Source of the DNA: Sporosarcina sp. Marseille-Q4943
GTDB lineage: Bacteria > Bacillota > Bacilli > Bacillales_A > Planococcaceae
NCBI RefSeq assembly: GCF_943736995.1
Contig: NZ_OX031157.1
Location: 1,833,001-1,897,000, forward strand
Direction: 5' to 3'
Length of the DNA: 64,000 nucleotides
Shown here: in pieces, positions 43,315-52,664 of the stretch
Layout of the letters: each line of letters starts with the position of its first letter
Numbering within the stretch: position 1 is the stretch's first letter
The notes under the pieces: generated by a model
The model's database searches: none
What the model was told of the DNA's origin: nothing
Seen by the model: the letters and a program-made list of their open reading frames with translations, nothing else
Program-made: the position numbers and the translations under genes

Positions 43315-43824
43315 TCAGAACGGCAGATCGTCATCCGATACTTCAATCGGACCGCTGCTCGTACCGAATGGATCGTTGTCAGTACGTGTATAGTTTTGTT
43401 GAGCTGGTTGTTGATATTGCTGGTTCGGCTGCTGATTCTGATAATACGGTTGTTCGTTCTGTGGTGCTCCACCATAAGCAGCTCCGGATCTCTCAGCATT
43501 TGCACTGCGCGGTTCAAGGAATTGCACGCTGTCCGCTACGACTTCTGTCATGAAGACACGCTTGCCATCTTGTCCATCGAAGCTGCTCGTTTGGATACGG
43601 CCTTCGATTCCAGCAAGACTTCCTTTACGTAAAAAGTTCGCAGTGTTTTCCGCCTGCTTCCTCCAAGTGACACAGTTGATGAAATCAGCTTCACGCTCGC
43701 CCGATTGGCTCGAGAATGTCCGATTCACCGCTAGCGTAAAGCGTGTTACCGCAATTCCGCTCTGTGTGTACTTGAGTTCAGGATCTTTTGTCAATCGGCC
43801 AACTAAAACGACACGGTTAATCAT
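43315..43824 (-). CDS. ssb: single-stranded DNA-binding protein
   Basis: 169 aa. OB-fold domain ([20 protein letters not shown] at the start; about residues 1-105), a Gln/Asn/Tyr-rich disordered linker, and the acidic C-terminal tip DDDLPF that recruits partner proteins. The start is at 43824 with GGGAGG upstream; the longer frame from 43860 is not needed. Confidence 0.98.
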   Translation of the reverse strand: MINRVVLVGRLTKDPELKYTQSGIAVTRFTLAVNRTFSSQSGEREADFINCVTWRKQAENTANFLRKGSLAGIEGRIQTSSFDGQDGKRVFMTEVVADSVQFLEPRSANAERSGAAYGGAPQNEQPYYQNQQPNQQYQQPAQQNYTRTDNDPFGTSSGPIEVSDDDLPF

Positions 43825-43894
43825 CAGAATGCAACCTCCCTCATCATTTTCAAGTTTCACCTATTAACGGTAGTGCATTTCGTTCTTATATGGA

Positions 43895-44182
43895 TTAGTT
43901 GTCCAGACGAACAGCCATATGACGAATGATATCTTCGTTGATGTTCGCAAGACGATTGAATTCATCGATAGCTTCAGTTCCTGCGTTTAGTGTTACCAAT
44001 TGGTAGTAGCCTTCACGCAAGTCGTCGATTTCGTAAGCAAGACGACGCTTGCCCCACTCTTTCGACTCGATGATTTCCGCTCCGTTTGAAGTTAGGATGT
44101 CATCGAAACGAGTGATCAATGCTTTTTTTGCTTCATCTTCTACTGTTGGACGGATGATGTACATGATTTCGTACTTTCTCAT
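43895..44182 (-). CDS. rpsF: 30S ribosomal protein S6
   Basis: 95 aa. Core [20 protein letters not shown] and [20 protein letters not shown] are standard. AAGGAGGTGA precedes the ATG. First gene of the operon; in Bacillales the leader can bind the S6:S18 complex for feedback, and a CCGCC/GGG stem lies in the leader here, but I cannot confirm the motif. Confidence 0.98.
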   Translation of the reverse strand: MRKYEIMYIIRPTVEDEAKKALITRFDDILTSNGAEIIESKEWGKRRLAYEIDDLREGYYQLVTLNAGTEAIDEFNRLANINEDIIRHMAVRLDN

Positions 44183-44263
44183 CTTTAGTCACCTCCTTAT
44201 GGACTTTGGCCCACTTGTTACGGCGGGCAAGGAGTAAGTAATTTTTATTACTCACATCATCAT

Positions 44264-44292
44264 ATTTTAACATGATGTCTTCAGGTAATCAA
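44264..44292 (-). promoter_or_regulatory. sigma-A promoter of rpsF-ssb-rpsR
   Basis: On the minus strand TTGATT, exact 17-bp spacer, TAAAAT, about 80 bp before the rpsF start. Confidence 0.7.
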
Positions 44293-44360
44293 CTATTATT
44301 GATGTGAATTAAATAATTTCACATAAATAAATAGTTCTTGCTAACCGGATTTCCGTTACA

Positions 44361-44467
44361 GGCGGACGCTTTCCGCGGGCACGGCTTCAATCTCCTCGTC
44401 ACTGCGTTCCTGCGGGGCTTTCAGCTCGTGCTGTTCCCGCAGGAGTCGCCGCCTTCCACTCCAATCC
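44361..44467 (+). repeat. dispersed palindromic repeat, copy E (short form)
   Basis: GGCGGACGCTTTCCGCGGGC at the left and CCCGCAGGAGTCGCCGCCTT, CCACTCCAATCC at the right. It is nearly identical to copy D outside a few interior bases, suggesting recent spread or conversion. It lies between the divergent rpsF and DUF3267 genes. Confidence 0.85.
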
Positions 44468-44541
44468 TTGGCAATTCTTTTCAATTTATAAATCCAACAT
44501 ATTCGCTTCGTGTATACTTATTAGTAAGAGGTGATGATTTA

Positions 44542-45102
44542 ATGGAAGACTTCTCTGGACCGGATAAGATAATTGAGATTGATTTGCCGAAGGTGGCTAA
44601 GAGTGGGTTGTGGGTGACGTTTTTGACGCTCATTGGATTGCTTGTTGTAGATGGTCTTATTTATCAGGAACTATCTTTTACATTCACCGTTTGGAATGTT
44701 CTGTTTTTTGTTGGTGGATATGTGCTCTTGATTATTCTTCATGAGCTTTTTCATCTGCTTGGTTTCAGGATGTTCGGTAACGTGCCTTGGAAGAGCATGA
44801 TTGTTGGAATGAATCTCAAATTGGGTATTGCTTATGCAACGACTGATCGCCTAATGACGAACAAGGCTATCCAAAAAGCTTTATTGCTTCCTTTTTGGAC
44901 TACTGGCGTAGTACCCGCTATGATCGGACTTGTTACAAGCAACGGTATTTGGCTTGGGCTAGCCGCTTTTCTGATTGGCGGTGCTGCTGGTGACTTTGCG
45001 ATGTATAAGGAGCTGCGGAAACTTCCGGATGATTGGCTAGTAAAGGATGATCCCGAGAAGCCGAAGCTATACTTATTTAAGCCAGGACGCAATATACAGT
45101 AA
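44542..45102 (+). CDS. DUF3267 membrane protein with HExxH motif
   Basis: 186 aa. Start at 44542 with AGAGGTGATG upstream. Four predicted membrane helices and the sequence LHELFHLLGFRMFG, a HExxH site like that of membrane zinc metalloproteases; DUF3267 proteins share this layout. Substrate and function unknown. It is flanked by repeat copy E upstream and a bidirectional terminator downstream. Confidence 0.82.
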   Translation: MEDFSGPDKIIEIDLPKVAKSGLWVTFLTLIGLLVVDGLIYQELSFTFTVWNVLFFVGGYVLLIILHELFHLLGFRMFGNVPWKSMIVGMNLKLGIAYATTDRLMTNKAIQKALLLPFWTTGVVPAMIGLVTSNGIWLGLAAFLIGGAAGDFAMYKELRKLPDDWLVKDDPEKPKLYLFKPGRNIQ

Positions 45103-45138
45103 AACAACCGGAAAAGGATGTCCTTCTCCGGTTGTTTT
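45101..45138. terminator. bidirectional terminator between DUF3267 and ychF
   Basis: AAACAACCGGA / TCCGGTTGTTT with inner AAGGA/TCCTT, T-rich on the plus side and A-rich at the other end, so it serves both convergent genes. Confidence 0.88.
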
Positions 45139-45145
45139 CATTTAT

Positions 45146-46246
45146 TTATACGTTAAATCTAAACAACATGACGTCCCCGTCTTGGACTACGTATTCTTTT
45201 CCTTCTAGACGGACTTTGCCTGCTTCTTTGGCAGCTGCCATTGATCCGGCTTCTACTAGCGCATCATAAGAAACAGTTTCTGCACGGATGAAACCACGTT
45301 CGAAGTCTGTATGGATAACGCCTGCACATTGTGGCGCTTTCATCCCTTTACGGAATGTCCATGCGCGGACTTCTTGGACACCTGCTGTGAAGTAAGTTGC
45401 AAGGCCTAATAGATGATAAGAAGCTTTGATGAGTTGATCTAGGCCAGATTCCTTTATCCCTAATTCTTCAAGGAACATTGCCTTCTCTTCATCATCCAAT
45501 TCAGCCATTTCTTCCTCAACTTTTGCACTTACGACAATCACTTCCGCATTATCCTTCTTGGCAAAGTCGCGGACCATTTTGACATACTCGTTCTCTTCTG
45601 CATTGGCAATTTCATCTTCCGAAACGTTTGCGACGTAAAGCATCGGCTTGATTGTCAACAGATGCATCCCTTTGATGAGTTGGAATTCTTCCGGTGTCAA
45701 TTCGACGGAGCGGGCAGGCTTTTCATTCTCGAAAGCTTCTTTTAGCTTCAGCAAGACCGGTTCCTCAGCCATGGAATCCTTATCTTTTTGCTTCGCCATT
45801 TTGGATACACGAGTCAAGCGTTTTTCCACGCTTTCCATGTCAGCAAGGATTAGTTCCAAGTTGATGACTTCAATATCGTCGATCGGATTCACTTTCCCTG
45901 ATACATGAGTAATATTTTCATCGTCAAAACAACGGACGACTTGGCAAATCGCATCGACTTCGCGGATATGAGAGAGGAACTTATTTCCTAGTCCTTCCCC
46001 TTTACTCGCCCCTTCAACAATCCCTGCAATATCTGTAAATTCAAAAGCTGTCGGAACTGTCTTTTTTGGTACGACAAGCTCAGTTAATTTTTGAAGCCGT
46101 TCATCCGGCACTTCTACGATTCCGACGTTTGGATCGATCGTACAGAACGGATAGTTGGCAGCCTCTGCTCCCGCCTTCGTTATTGCGTTGAATAGAGTCG
46201 ACTTCCCGACGTTCGGTAGACCGACGATTCCAGCTGTTAACGCCAT
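45146..46246 (-). CDS. ychF: redox-regulated ATPase YchF
   Basis: 366 aa, Obg-family P-loop protein with ATP preference. G1 [20 protein letters not shown]3 [22 protein letters not shown] in place of NKxD, and a C-terminal TGS domain ([19 protein letters not shown]). Ribosome-associated, implicated in stress and leaderless translation control. Confidence 0.97.
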   Translation of the reverse strand: MALTAGIVGLPNVGKSTLFNAITKAGAEAANYPFCTIDPNVGIVEVPDERLQKLTELVVPKKTVPTAFEFTDIAGIVEGASKGEGLGNKFLSHIREVDAICQVVRCFDDENITHVSGKVNPIDDIEVINLELILADMESVEKRLTRVSKMAKQKDKDSMAEEPVLLKLKEAFENEKPARSVELTPEEFQLIKGMHLLTIKPMLYVANVSEDEIANAEENEYVKMVRDFAKKDNAEVIVVSAKVEEEMAELDDEEKAMFLEELGIKESGLDQLIKASYHLLGLATYFTAGVQEVRAWTFRKGMKAPQCAGVIHTDFERGFIRAETVSYDALVEAGSMAAAKEAGKVRLEGKEYVVQDGDVMLFRFNV

Positions 46247-46327
46247 TTATTTCCCAACCTTTCATATAGGTCAATTTCATAATCATCTTTGCAACTCTTC
46301 TATTATAAGAATAGTTGGCGTTCCTGT

Positions 46328-46531
46328 CTAATTTTGTTCTGCTTCCGCCTTGACGAGAACTTTCTTCATCTTCTTTGCAAATTCATTCCGTGGAATCATT
46401 ACACTATGGCCGCACCCTTCGCATTTTATCCTGATGTCAGCGCCCATCCGGATGATTTTCCATGCATTCGTTCCGCACGGATGCGGTTTTTTCATTTCCA
46501 CGACATCATTCAAATGAAACTCTTTCTCCAC
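46328..46531 (-). CDS. DUF951 family small protein
   Basis: 67 aa starting at GTG (46531), with AAGGAG 9 nt upstream. Contains DVVEMKKPHPCGTNAWKIIR and RIKCEGCGHSVMIPR; three Cys and a His suggest metal binding. Conserved beside ychF in Firmicutes. Function unknown. Confidence 0.9.
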   Translation of the reverse strand: MEKEFHLNDVVEMKKPHPCGTNAWKIIRMGADIRIKCEGCGHSVMIPRNEFAKKMKKVLVKAEAEQN

Positions 46532-46552
46532 CGTCCATCTCTCCTTGCTCAC

Positions 46553-47455
46553 TTATTGGTTATTAAATGATTTTGAAACAAGTATAGGATATGGAATCTC
46601 GATTCCTTCCTGCTCCAAATGTTTTTTTATCCCCATGCTAATATTCCTTGCAATGTCATAATGACGCATCGGCTTCGTTTCAACGATGATCCGTTCAATG
46701 ACTGAGTCTTCCGTGAAGTCATGGGCACCGATCAATTTCGGCTTTCCTAGAAGGTCGGGGTTGTCCTTACTCATCGAATCCAAAAATGCATCGATCGCCT
46801 TTTCGACTTTTTCGATGCCGAGTTCAAATGGAATGGTGACATCGACAATCGCCAAAGAATTTTTCAAAGAATAATTGACGACTTGCGTGATAGTACCATT
46901 CGGTAAAATGAAAAGCTCTCCGGTGAAGTTTTTTATTTTCGTTGTCCGTAAACCGATCTCTTCTACCTTACCTTCGGCAGTTCCGATTTTGACGTAATCT
47001 CCGACTGAAAATTGGTCTTCGAAAAGGATGAAGAATCCTGAAATGACGTCCTTCACGAGGCTTTGCGCTCCGAAACCGACAGCGAGGCCTAGTACCCCTG
47101 CTCCCGCTAGAAGCCCTTTCACGTCGATATTAAACTCCTGCAGGATGGATAGGATTGCTGAAAAATAGATAACATAGCTAAGCGTGTTCTCGAGCAGCTT
47201 GAGCAAAGTCTGTTCTCGCCGCTCTTCTTTCCGAATCGGACCCTTTAATTTGATTTTGAAGATCTTTCGAATAATATATTTGCCGACTTGTACGACAATA
47301 ATTGAGATTGCGATGATAATGGCAATCCTTACGGCAATAATTCCGAAATCGATCCACGTTTGTTCTGAGAAGATGAATCTGCCGATTTTTTCGGTTTCTT
47401 CATTTATGAGCACTTCTTTAATACCTTCTGTTTGCTTATTCGTCATCCGCATCAT
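46553..47455 (-). CDS. MscS-family mechanosensitive channel
   Basis: About 300 aa. Three membrane helices, the third being the Gly/Ala-rich pore helix (GAGVLGLAVGFGAQSLVKDVISG), followed by the beta domain (DYVKIGTAEGKVEEIGLRTTKIKN) and the C-terminal alpha/beta cage. Releases osmolytes under hypo-osmotic shock. The start could be any of three ATGs within the first four codons; AAAGG upstream fits the third best. Confidence 0.92.
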   Translation of the reverse strand: MMRMTNKQTEGIKEVLINEETEKIGRFIFSEQTWIDFGIIAVRIAIIIAISIIVVQVGKYIIRKIFKIKLKGPIRKEERREQTLLKLLENTLSYVIYFSAILSILQEFNIDVKGLLAGAGVLGLAVGFGAQSLVKDVISGFFILFEDQFSVGDYVKIGTAEGKVEEIGLRTTKIKNFTGELFILPNGTITQVVNYSLKNSLAIVDVTIPFELGIEKVEKAIDAFLDSMSKDNPDLLGKPKLIGAHDFTEDSVIERIIVETKPMRHYDIARNISMGIKKHLEQEGIEIPYPILVSKSFNNQ

Positions 47456-47541
47456 GCCTTTCCGTATAAATCCTCATGAAGCCGCGTATACTGCTACACA
47501 ATCAATTCATTGTGGACTATTAATTAGAATGGAGTTTTGTC

Positions 47542-48120
47542 ATGCATTCAGCACTTTCCACTAATTATGATTACCGTCTTCACTATAATGAAACAGGTGC
47601 TGTTTGGAAGCTCAGCACATTTTTCCTTGAACATATCCCCTTTCACGAGGAGTCTTTAACCTTCTTTTGCATTGGAACGGACCGATCCACTGGAGACGCA
47701 TTAGGACCGTTAACCGGTTCCCATTTGGCCGAATCTTTATTGTTTCCTTTTCATGTCGTCGGGACTTTGGAAAAGCCATTGCATGCCCTTAATCTACAAC
47801 AACAATTAGATGAACGGCTAGCGATGAACCCTTCCCCTTTCATCGTCGCAATCGATGCTTGCTTAGGTAGAAGCGATTCCATCGGCCACTTGCTGTTCCA
47901 TCGTGGTCCGCTCTATCCCGGTAAAGCGGTCGGAAAAGAATTGCCCCCTGTCGGTAATTTATCCATCAAAGGGGTCGTCAATATTTCGGGTTTCATGGAA
48001 CAGGCCGTCCTGCAAAGCACTCGGTTGCATCTTCCTTTTGAAATGAGCCGAGTCATTTCCCGCTCCCTTCAATTAGCCTATGGAAGATTTAAAACAGGAA
48101 ATGAACGGTTGTTACAATAA
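47542..48120 (+). CDS. yyaC: germination/spore protease-like protein YyaC
   Basis: 192 aa, DUF1256. GPR-like fold; contains FCIGTDRSTGDALGPLTGS, FIVAIDACLGR and NLSIKGVVNISGFME, typical of YyaC. Found only in endospore formers, where it is made during sporulation. The last 32 nt overlap the DUF554 gene tail to tail. Confidence 0.93.
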   Translation: MHSALSTNYDYRLHYNETGAVWKLSTFFLEHIPFHEESLTFFCIGTDRSTGDALGPLTGSHLAESLLFPFHVVGTLEKPLHALNLQQQLDERLAMNPSPFIVAIDACLGRSDSIGHLLFHRGPLYPGKAVGKELPPVGNLSIKGVVNISGFMEQAVLQSTRLHLPFEMSRVISRSLQLAYGRFKTGNERLLQ

Positions 48121-48796
48121 TACCGACGACAAAGATTCCCGGGATGAGGTTCGCCACTCGGATTTTCGTAATGCCGATCAAGTTCAATCCAATTCCGACG
48201 ATCATTAAGCCGCCCGTCGCAGTCATTTCGGAAATAAAAAATTGCAATAGCTCATCTGGCACAAAGCGGCTAATTTGCGTCGAAAATAATGTAATGAGTC
48301 CTTGGTAAAGAAAAACAGGGACCGCAGAGATCATGACGCCAATGCCAAGCGTGGAACTAAGGATGACAGATGTGAATCCATCGATGATGCCCTTCATGAT
48401 CAACACGTCATGGTCGTTCCGTAAGCCGCTGTCTATCGCTCCAATAATGGCCATTGAACCGACAACGAAGATGAGCGTTGCCGTGACAAAACCTTGCGCA
48501 ATGCCTGGTCCTTCTTTTTTCGAAGGAAATTTCCGCTCAATCCAATTTCCTAATTCGTTGATTTTATTGTCCAGGTCCATCCATTCCCCAATGATTGCTC
48601 CAATGACGATGCTAATGATCACAATCAATATTTGCGTGCTTTCGAATATCATTTGGATACCGATTGCCGCGACCGCTAATCCGATTCCATACATAACGGT
48701 CTCTTTCATCCGTTCCGGGATGTTATATAAAAAACGGCCAAGTAGAGCCCCTATTATTATTAACAAGGCATTGATAATCGAACCAAGTAATATCAT
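48089..48796 (-). CDS. DUF554 membrane protein
   Basis: 235 aa with six to seven membrane helices; NALLIIIGALLGRFL at the start and GFVTATLIFVVGSMAIIGAI, IDGFTSVILSSTLGIGVM in the middle are family hallmarks. Possibly a transporter; function unknown. It overlaps yyaC by 32 nt in convergent orientation. Confidence 0.92.
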   Translation of the reverse strand: MILLGSIINALLIIIGALLGRFLYNIPERMKETVMYGIGLAVAAIGIQMIFESTQILIVIISIVIGAIIGEWMDLDNKINELGNWIERKFPSKKEGPGIAQGFVTATLIFVVGSMAIIGAIDSGLRNDHDVLIMKGIIDGFTSVILSSTLGIGVMISAVPVFLYQGLITLFSTQISRFVPDELLQFFISEMTATGGLMIVGIGLNLIGITKIRVANLIPGIFVVGIIVTTVHFLF

Positions 48797-48859
48797 CGTT
48801 TTTCACTTCCATCTGCTAAAAATAATACCTATTTTGCATAGAGCAAAATAGGTACAGGC

Positions 48860-49696
48860 TTATTCATTCAATAGATCTAGGATTCTTTCAAGATCCTCTT
48901 CTGTGAAAAACTCGATCTCAATTTTACCTTTGTTCTTCGATTTCTTTATCGTTACATTGGTGCCGAAATATTCTCTCAAGTGCGATTCTTGCTCTTCCAA
49001 GAAAATGTTTTTCTTTTCCGGCTTTGTTTCACGTGGAACATTTTCATTTAACCTGTGAACCAACTTCTCTAATTGACGGACGTTCAAACCTTCATTGATC
49101 GTCTTTTCGGCAATCAACAATATTTGTTCCTTCTTTCGGAGACCAAGCAAAGTACGTCCATGTCCCATCGAGAGTTTGCCCTCTGTTATCAAAGTTCGGA
49201 CCTTATCAGGCAAGCTGAGTAGTCGGATATGGTTTGCTATATGAGGACGACTTTTCCCTAGTCTGAATGCAAGTTGTTCCTGCGTAAGACTTAGATTATC
49301 CATAAGCTTTTGATAAGCTTCCGCTTCCTCGATTGGCGTCAAATCTTCACGTTGCAAGTTTTCAAGAATCGCCATTTCCATCGATTCTTCATCTGTCAGT
49401 TGACGGACGACTGCTGGAACCTCAGTTAATCCTGCCATTTTGGCAGCTCTGAAACGTCTTTCCCCAACTACAATTTCATACATCGTCCCTACTTTCCGGA
49501 CAATGATCGGCTGTAAAATTCCATGCTCCTTAATCGACTCACTTAATTCTTGGATTGCATTCTCGTCAAATATCTTCCTAGGCTGATACGGATTCACTTT
49601 AATGCTTTTCAATCGAATATTCTCGATTGACTCTGCTTTTGTTAAAGACTCATCGGGAAATAAAGCGTTCAACCCTTTTCCAAGACCTTTAGCCAT
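48860..49696 (-). CDS. parB: chromosome-partition protein ParB (Spo0J)
   Basis: 278 aa. N-terminal CTPase domain with IVVGERRFRAAKMAGL (the GERRFRA box), HTH domain for parS (LAFRLGKSRPHIANHIRLL) and a C-terminal dimer domain. It loads on parS, slides as a CTP-dependent clamp and recruits SMC; with ParA it regulates replication initiation. It overlaps parA by 8 nt. It carries an internal parS site. Confidence 0.97.
   Translation of the reverse strand: MAKGLGKGLNALFPDESLTKAESIENIRLKSIKVNPYQPRKIFDENAIQELSESIKEHGILQPIIVRKVGTMYEIVVGERRFRAAKMAGLTEVPAVVRQLTDEESMEMAILENLQREDLTPIEEAEAYQKLMDNLSLTQEQLAFRLGKSRPHIANHIRLLSLPDKVRTLITEGKLSMGHGRTLLGLRKKEQILLIAEKTINEGLNVRQLEKLVHRLNENVPRETKPEKKNIFLEEQESHLREYFGTNVTIKKSKNKGKIEIEFFTEEDLERILDLLNE
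49025..49040 (-). promoter_or_regulatory. parS site inside parB
   Basis: TGTTCCACGTGAAACA on the minus strand, one base off the ideal palindrome and identical to the parS in B. subtilis spo0J. Confidence 0.9.
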
Positions 49697-50450
49697 TGTG
49701 CACCACTTCCTTTGCCAGCTCTAAATATACTTCTGCGCCTCTCGATCTTGAATCATAAATGATGATTGGTTCTCCATGGCTTGGCGCTTCACTCAGACGT
49801 ACATTTCGTGGAATGATCGTTCCGTACACTTTATCTTGAAAATACTTCTTCACTTCATCAATAACTTGAATTCCTAAGTTTGTTCTCGCATCGAACATTG
49901 TCAATAACACGCCATCAATTGTCAGGCCTTCATTCAAATGCTTTTGGACGAGCCTGATTGTACTTAATAATTGGCTTAGCCCTTCCAAAGCGTAATACTC
50001 ACACTGAACTGGTATGATGACCGAATCTGCAGCGGTCAATGAGTTGATTGTCAATAACCCTAAAGATGGTGGGCAATCGATGATAATATAATCATACAAT
50101 TCCTTTGCCTCTTGGATCGCATGTTTCATCCGTACTTCTCTAGAAATGGTTGAAACCAATTCAATTTCCGCACCTGCCAATGAAATAGTCGCAGGTACGA
50201 TAGACAAGTTTTCCATCTTCGTTTGGTGGACGACTTCATTTATGTTAACGTCATCGATTAACATATCATATATGCACTGATGCACGTCACCTTTATTGAC
50301 CCCTACCCCACTCGTTGCATTCCCTTGTGGATCGGCATCTATTAACAAGACCTTTTTGCCGATATGTGCAAGGCAAGCACTAAGATTTACCGAAGTGGTT
50401 GTCTTACCAACTCCTCCTTTTTGATTGGCAATGGCTATAATTTTACCCAC
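49689..50450 (-). CDS. parA: chromosome-partition ATPase ParA (Soj)
   Basis: 253 aa from GTG at 50450 (gives the family start MGKIIAIANQKGGVGKTT); an ATG eight codons earlier is possible but lacks a good ribosome binding site. Deviant Walker A KGGVGKTTTS and DIDP-type DADPQGNATSG are intact. Binds DNA as ATP dimer; acts on ParB and DnaA. Confidence 0.96.
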   Translation of the reverse strand: MGKIIAIANQKGGVGKTTTSVNLSACLAHIGKKVLLIDADPQGNATSGVGVNKGDVHQCIYDMLIDDVNINEVVHQTKMENLSIVPATISLAGAEIELVSTISREVRMKHAIQEAKELYDYIIIDCPPSLGLLTINSLTAADSVIIPVQCEYYALEGLSQLLSTIRLVQKHLNEGLTIDGVLLTMFDARTNLGIQVIDEVKKYFQDKVYGTIIPRNVRLSEAPSHGEPIIIYDSRSRGAEVYLELAKEVVHNG

Positions 50451-50579
50451 ACTTGCACCTGCTTTCTCACTCATCTATCAAAAAGCTATCTTTAATAATG
50501 AATAGATTCATTCTATTTCGTTCACTCTTTACTAGTTTATCAAAAAAACGTTGGCCGTGGTAATGTATAGCGCAAAAAA

Positions 50580-50604
50580 ACTCCTGCTCCAGTCAAGCAA
50601 GAGT
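50580..50604 (-). terminator. terminator of noc
   Basis: On the minus strand ACTC-TTGCT / AGCA-GGAGT followed by TTTTTTT, 38 bp past the noc stop. Confidence 0.8.
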
Positions 50605-50641
50605 CATCTCGCACATTTTACGAGAATGCTATGTTGTTTTA

Positions 50642-51502
50642 TTATTTCTTTTTCGGTATTTTAACTGTGATTGTATAAAATTCCTCTGTATCTTCTTCTT
50701 CTGTTTTTACATTGATGCCGCTTTTCGTAACAAGCGCCAGTGATTGCCGAATCGTATTTAGTGCAATTCGGACATCTTTGCTGACCGATTTCCTCTTAAC
50801 GGCTTTCTTCTTTTCCTTCTCTTCTTCAACGGGGTTTAACGCTTGTTGAATTCGTTCTTCCAATTGCTTTACATTGAGCTGCTCATCAATCGCCTCTTGG
50901 AATAGCTTATGCTGCAATTCAGCATCCTTCACGGAAATTAAAGCCCTCGCATGTCTTTCGGATATTTCCTTCGTAAGGATACTGTTCTTGATTTCATCCG
51001 GAAGTTTCAACAAACGCAACTTATTGGCAACGGTCGATTGCCCTTTCCCAAGCCTTTGCGCTAGGGCTTCTTGGGTTAAACCATGTAACTCCAATAACTT
51101 TTCATAAGCGTATGCTTCCTCGATTGCCGTTAATTCTTCACGCTGCAAGTTTTCAATCAATGCTATGGACGCTGTTTCTTTATCGTCGAGATCACGAATA
51201 ATGGCTGGGACTTCTTCCCAACCTAGTTTTTTCATTGCACGAAATCTTCGTTCACCTGCAATGATTTCATATCCATCGTCACTTTTTCTAATGACAATCG
51301 GTTGAATCACTCCATGTGTATGAATTGTGCGCGCAAGCTCTTCAATTTTCTCTTCAGAAAAAATGGTTCGAGGTTGATATTTATTCGGTTTAATTAAATC
51401 AATCTTTACTTGATCGACTTTCTCTTGTGGAGTTTTATCTATGTTCTGTAAATCAGGTTCTTTTTCTCCACTACCAAAAAACCGTGAAAACGTGTTTTTC
51501 AT
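50642..51502 (-). CDS. noc: nucleoid occlusion protein Noc
   Basis: 286 aa, ParB paralogue. N-terminal amphipathic [15 protein letters not shown] for membrane binding, [16 protein letters not shown] ([19 protein letters not shown]) with the Gln/Gly-Gln specific to Noc recognition. Start at 51502 because GGTGGG is properly spaced there. It binds NBS sites and stops division over the nucleoid. Confidence 0.95.
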   Translation of the reverse strand: MKNTFSRFFGSGEKEPDLQNIDKTPQEKVDQVKIDLIKPNKYQPRTIFSEEKIEELARTIHTHGVIQPIVIRKSDDGYEIIAGERRFRAMKKLGWEEVPAIIRDLDDKETASIALIENLQREELTAIEEAYAYEKLLELHGLTQEALAQRLGKGQSTVANKLRLLKLPDEIKNSILTKEISERHARALISVKDAELQHKLFQEAIDEQLNVKQLEERIQQALNPVEEEKEKKKAVKRKSVSKDVRIALNTIRQSLALVTKSGINVKTEEEDTEEFYTITVKIPKKK

Positions 51503-51634
51503 CGCCGGCACCCACCTTTACAAAACTGCTCATCATTAATAGCTATTTCGTCATATCTATTATATATCCTCTTTATTACTTATTAAAGAGTAGATTCAAT
51601 GAGATTACAATACTATAATTTGATTTTCGCTTCA

Positions 51635-51752
51635 GTCGGACGCTTTCCGCGGTAGTAGTGTTACAACCTGCTCGTAACGCTTCGCTTTTACTCTCAAACG
51701 CCTTTCTTCGTAAAGGCGTTCGCTGGAGTCGCCGACTTCCACTTCAATCAAC
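51635..51752 (+). repeat. dispersed palindromic repeat, copy F (divergent)
   Basis: The left end GTCGGACGCTTTCCGCGG is conserved; the right end is degraded (GGAGTCGCCGACTTCC, TTCAATCAAC). The interior retains the CGTAACGCT...CTTTTACTC segment also found in copies B and G. It lies between noc and the rsmG terminator. Confidence 0.75.
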
Positions 51753-51799
51753 GGAGTCTGCCAATAAAAATCCTTGTAATGAAAAGATAATATAAAGAT

Positions 51800-51826
51800 A
51801 GGCGCTATGGTTTTTTTACAGCGCCT
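51800..51826 (-). terminator. terminator of the mnmE-mnmG-rsmG unit
   Basis: AGGCGCT / AGCGCCT stem, T-rich region on the minus-strand downstream side, 63 bp past the rsmG stop. Confidence 0.6.
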
Positions 51827-51871
51827 GTTCTTCATTTTTATTTGGATAAGAATTCACTGACAAGTAGGAAA

Positions 51872-51887
51872 TGTTTCACGTGAAACA
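51872..51887. promoter_or_regulatory. perfect parS site next to rsmG
   Basis: TGTTTCACGTGAAACA, the full 16-bp palindromic consensus, one base after the rsmG stop codon. Confidence 0.97.
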
Positions 51888-51888
51888 T

Positions 51889-52605
51889 TTATTTGATTGG
51901 CGTTTTATTCGGGATGCCTGGCTTTCGAGGGTATTTCTTAGGTGTTTTTTTGATTTTGTTCAAGATGAATATGTTTCTTTCACTTTCCTCCATTGGCAAA
52001 TCGAAAGAAAACTTCTCAACGAGTTCCGCTCCTAGCACGTGGATTGCTTTTTTGGCATCTTGTAATTCTTCTTCCGCAGCTGCACCTTTCATGGAAATGA
52101 AAATTCCGCCCTCTTTCACAAGGGGTAGACATAGTTCTGAAAGGACAGATAAACGGGCAACTGCACGGGCCGTGACGATATCAAATTGTTCACGGTATTT
52201 CGGGTCTTGTCCGAAATCTTCGGCTCTTGAATGGATAAACCTTACGTTATCCAGTTCGAGTTCCTTAGCAAGTTCAGTCAAAAATGTGATTCTCTTGTTT
52301 AATGAATCTACAATTGTTACGGCTAAATCCGGGAAGCAGATTTTTAAAGGAATACTCGGAAATCCTGCTCCTGCTCCGACATCGCAAATGGATTTACTTC
52401 CGGTCAAATCTGTGTAGAATGCGGCGGTAATGGAATCGTAAAAATGTTTTAGATAAACAGATGGTGCATCCGTTATCGCTGTTAAATTCATTTTTTCATT
52501 CCATTCAACTAGCATTTGGAAGTATTTGTTAAATTGGTTGAGCTGATGATCGGAGAGGCTTATCCCCTGCTCTTTCAGCGCCTCTATGAATTGTTCTTCG
52601 TTCAC
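51889..52605 (-). CDS. rsmG: 16S rRNA (guanine527-N7)-methyltransferase
   Basis: 238 aa. SAM-binding [16 protein letters not shown], the conserved ARAVARL and a C-terminal basic tail. Starts with GTG, with AGAAGGAGG upstream. Methylates G527 near the decoding centre; loss gives low-level streptomycin resistance. It follows mnmG by 59 nt. Confidence 0.97.
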   Translation of the reverse strand: MNEEQFIEALKEQGISLSDHQLNQFNKYFQMLVEWNEKMNLTAITDAPSVYLKHFYDSITAAFYTDLTGSKSICDVGAGAGFPSIPLKICFPDLAVTIVDSLNKRITFLTELAKELELDNVRFIHSRAEDFGQDPKYREQFDIVTARAVARLSVLSELCLPLVKEGGIFISMKGAAAEEELQDAKKAIHVLGAELVEKFSFDLPMEESERNIFILNKIKKTPKKYPRKPGIPNKTPIK

Positions 52606-52664
52606 TCGGATCCTCCTTCTAAAAAAAGACTGATGCGGACTTATCCCACATCAGTCACATGATG

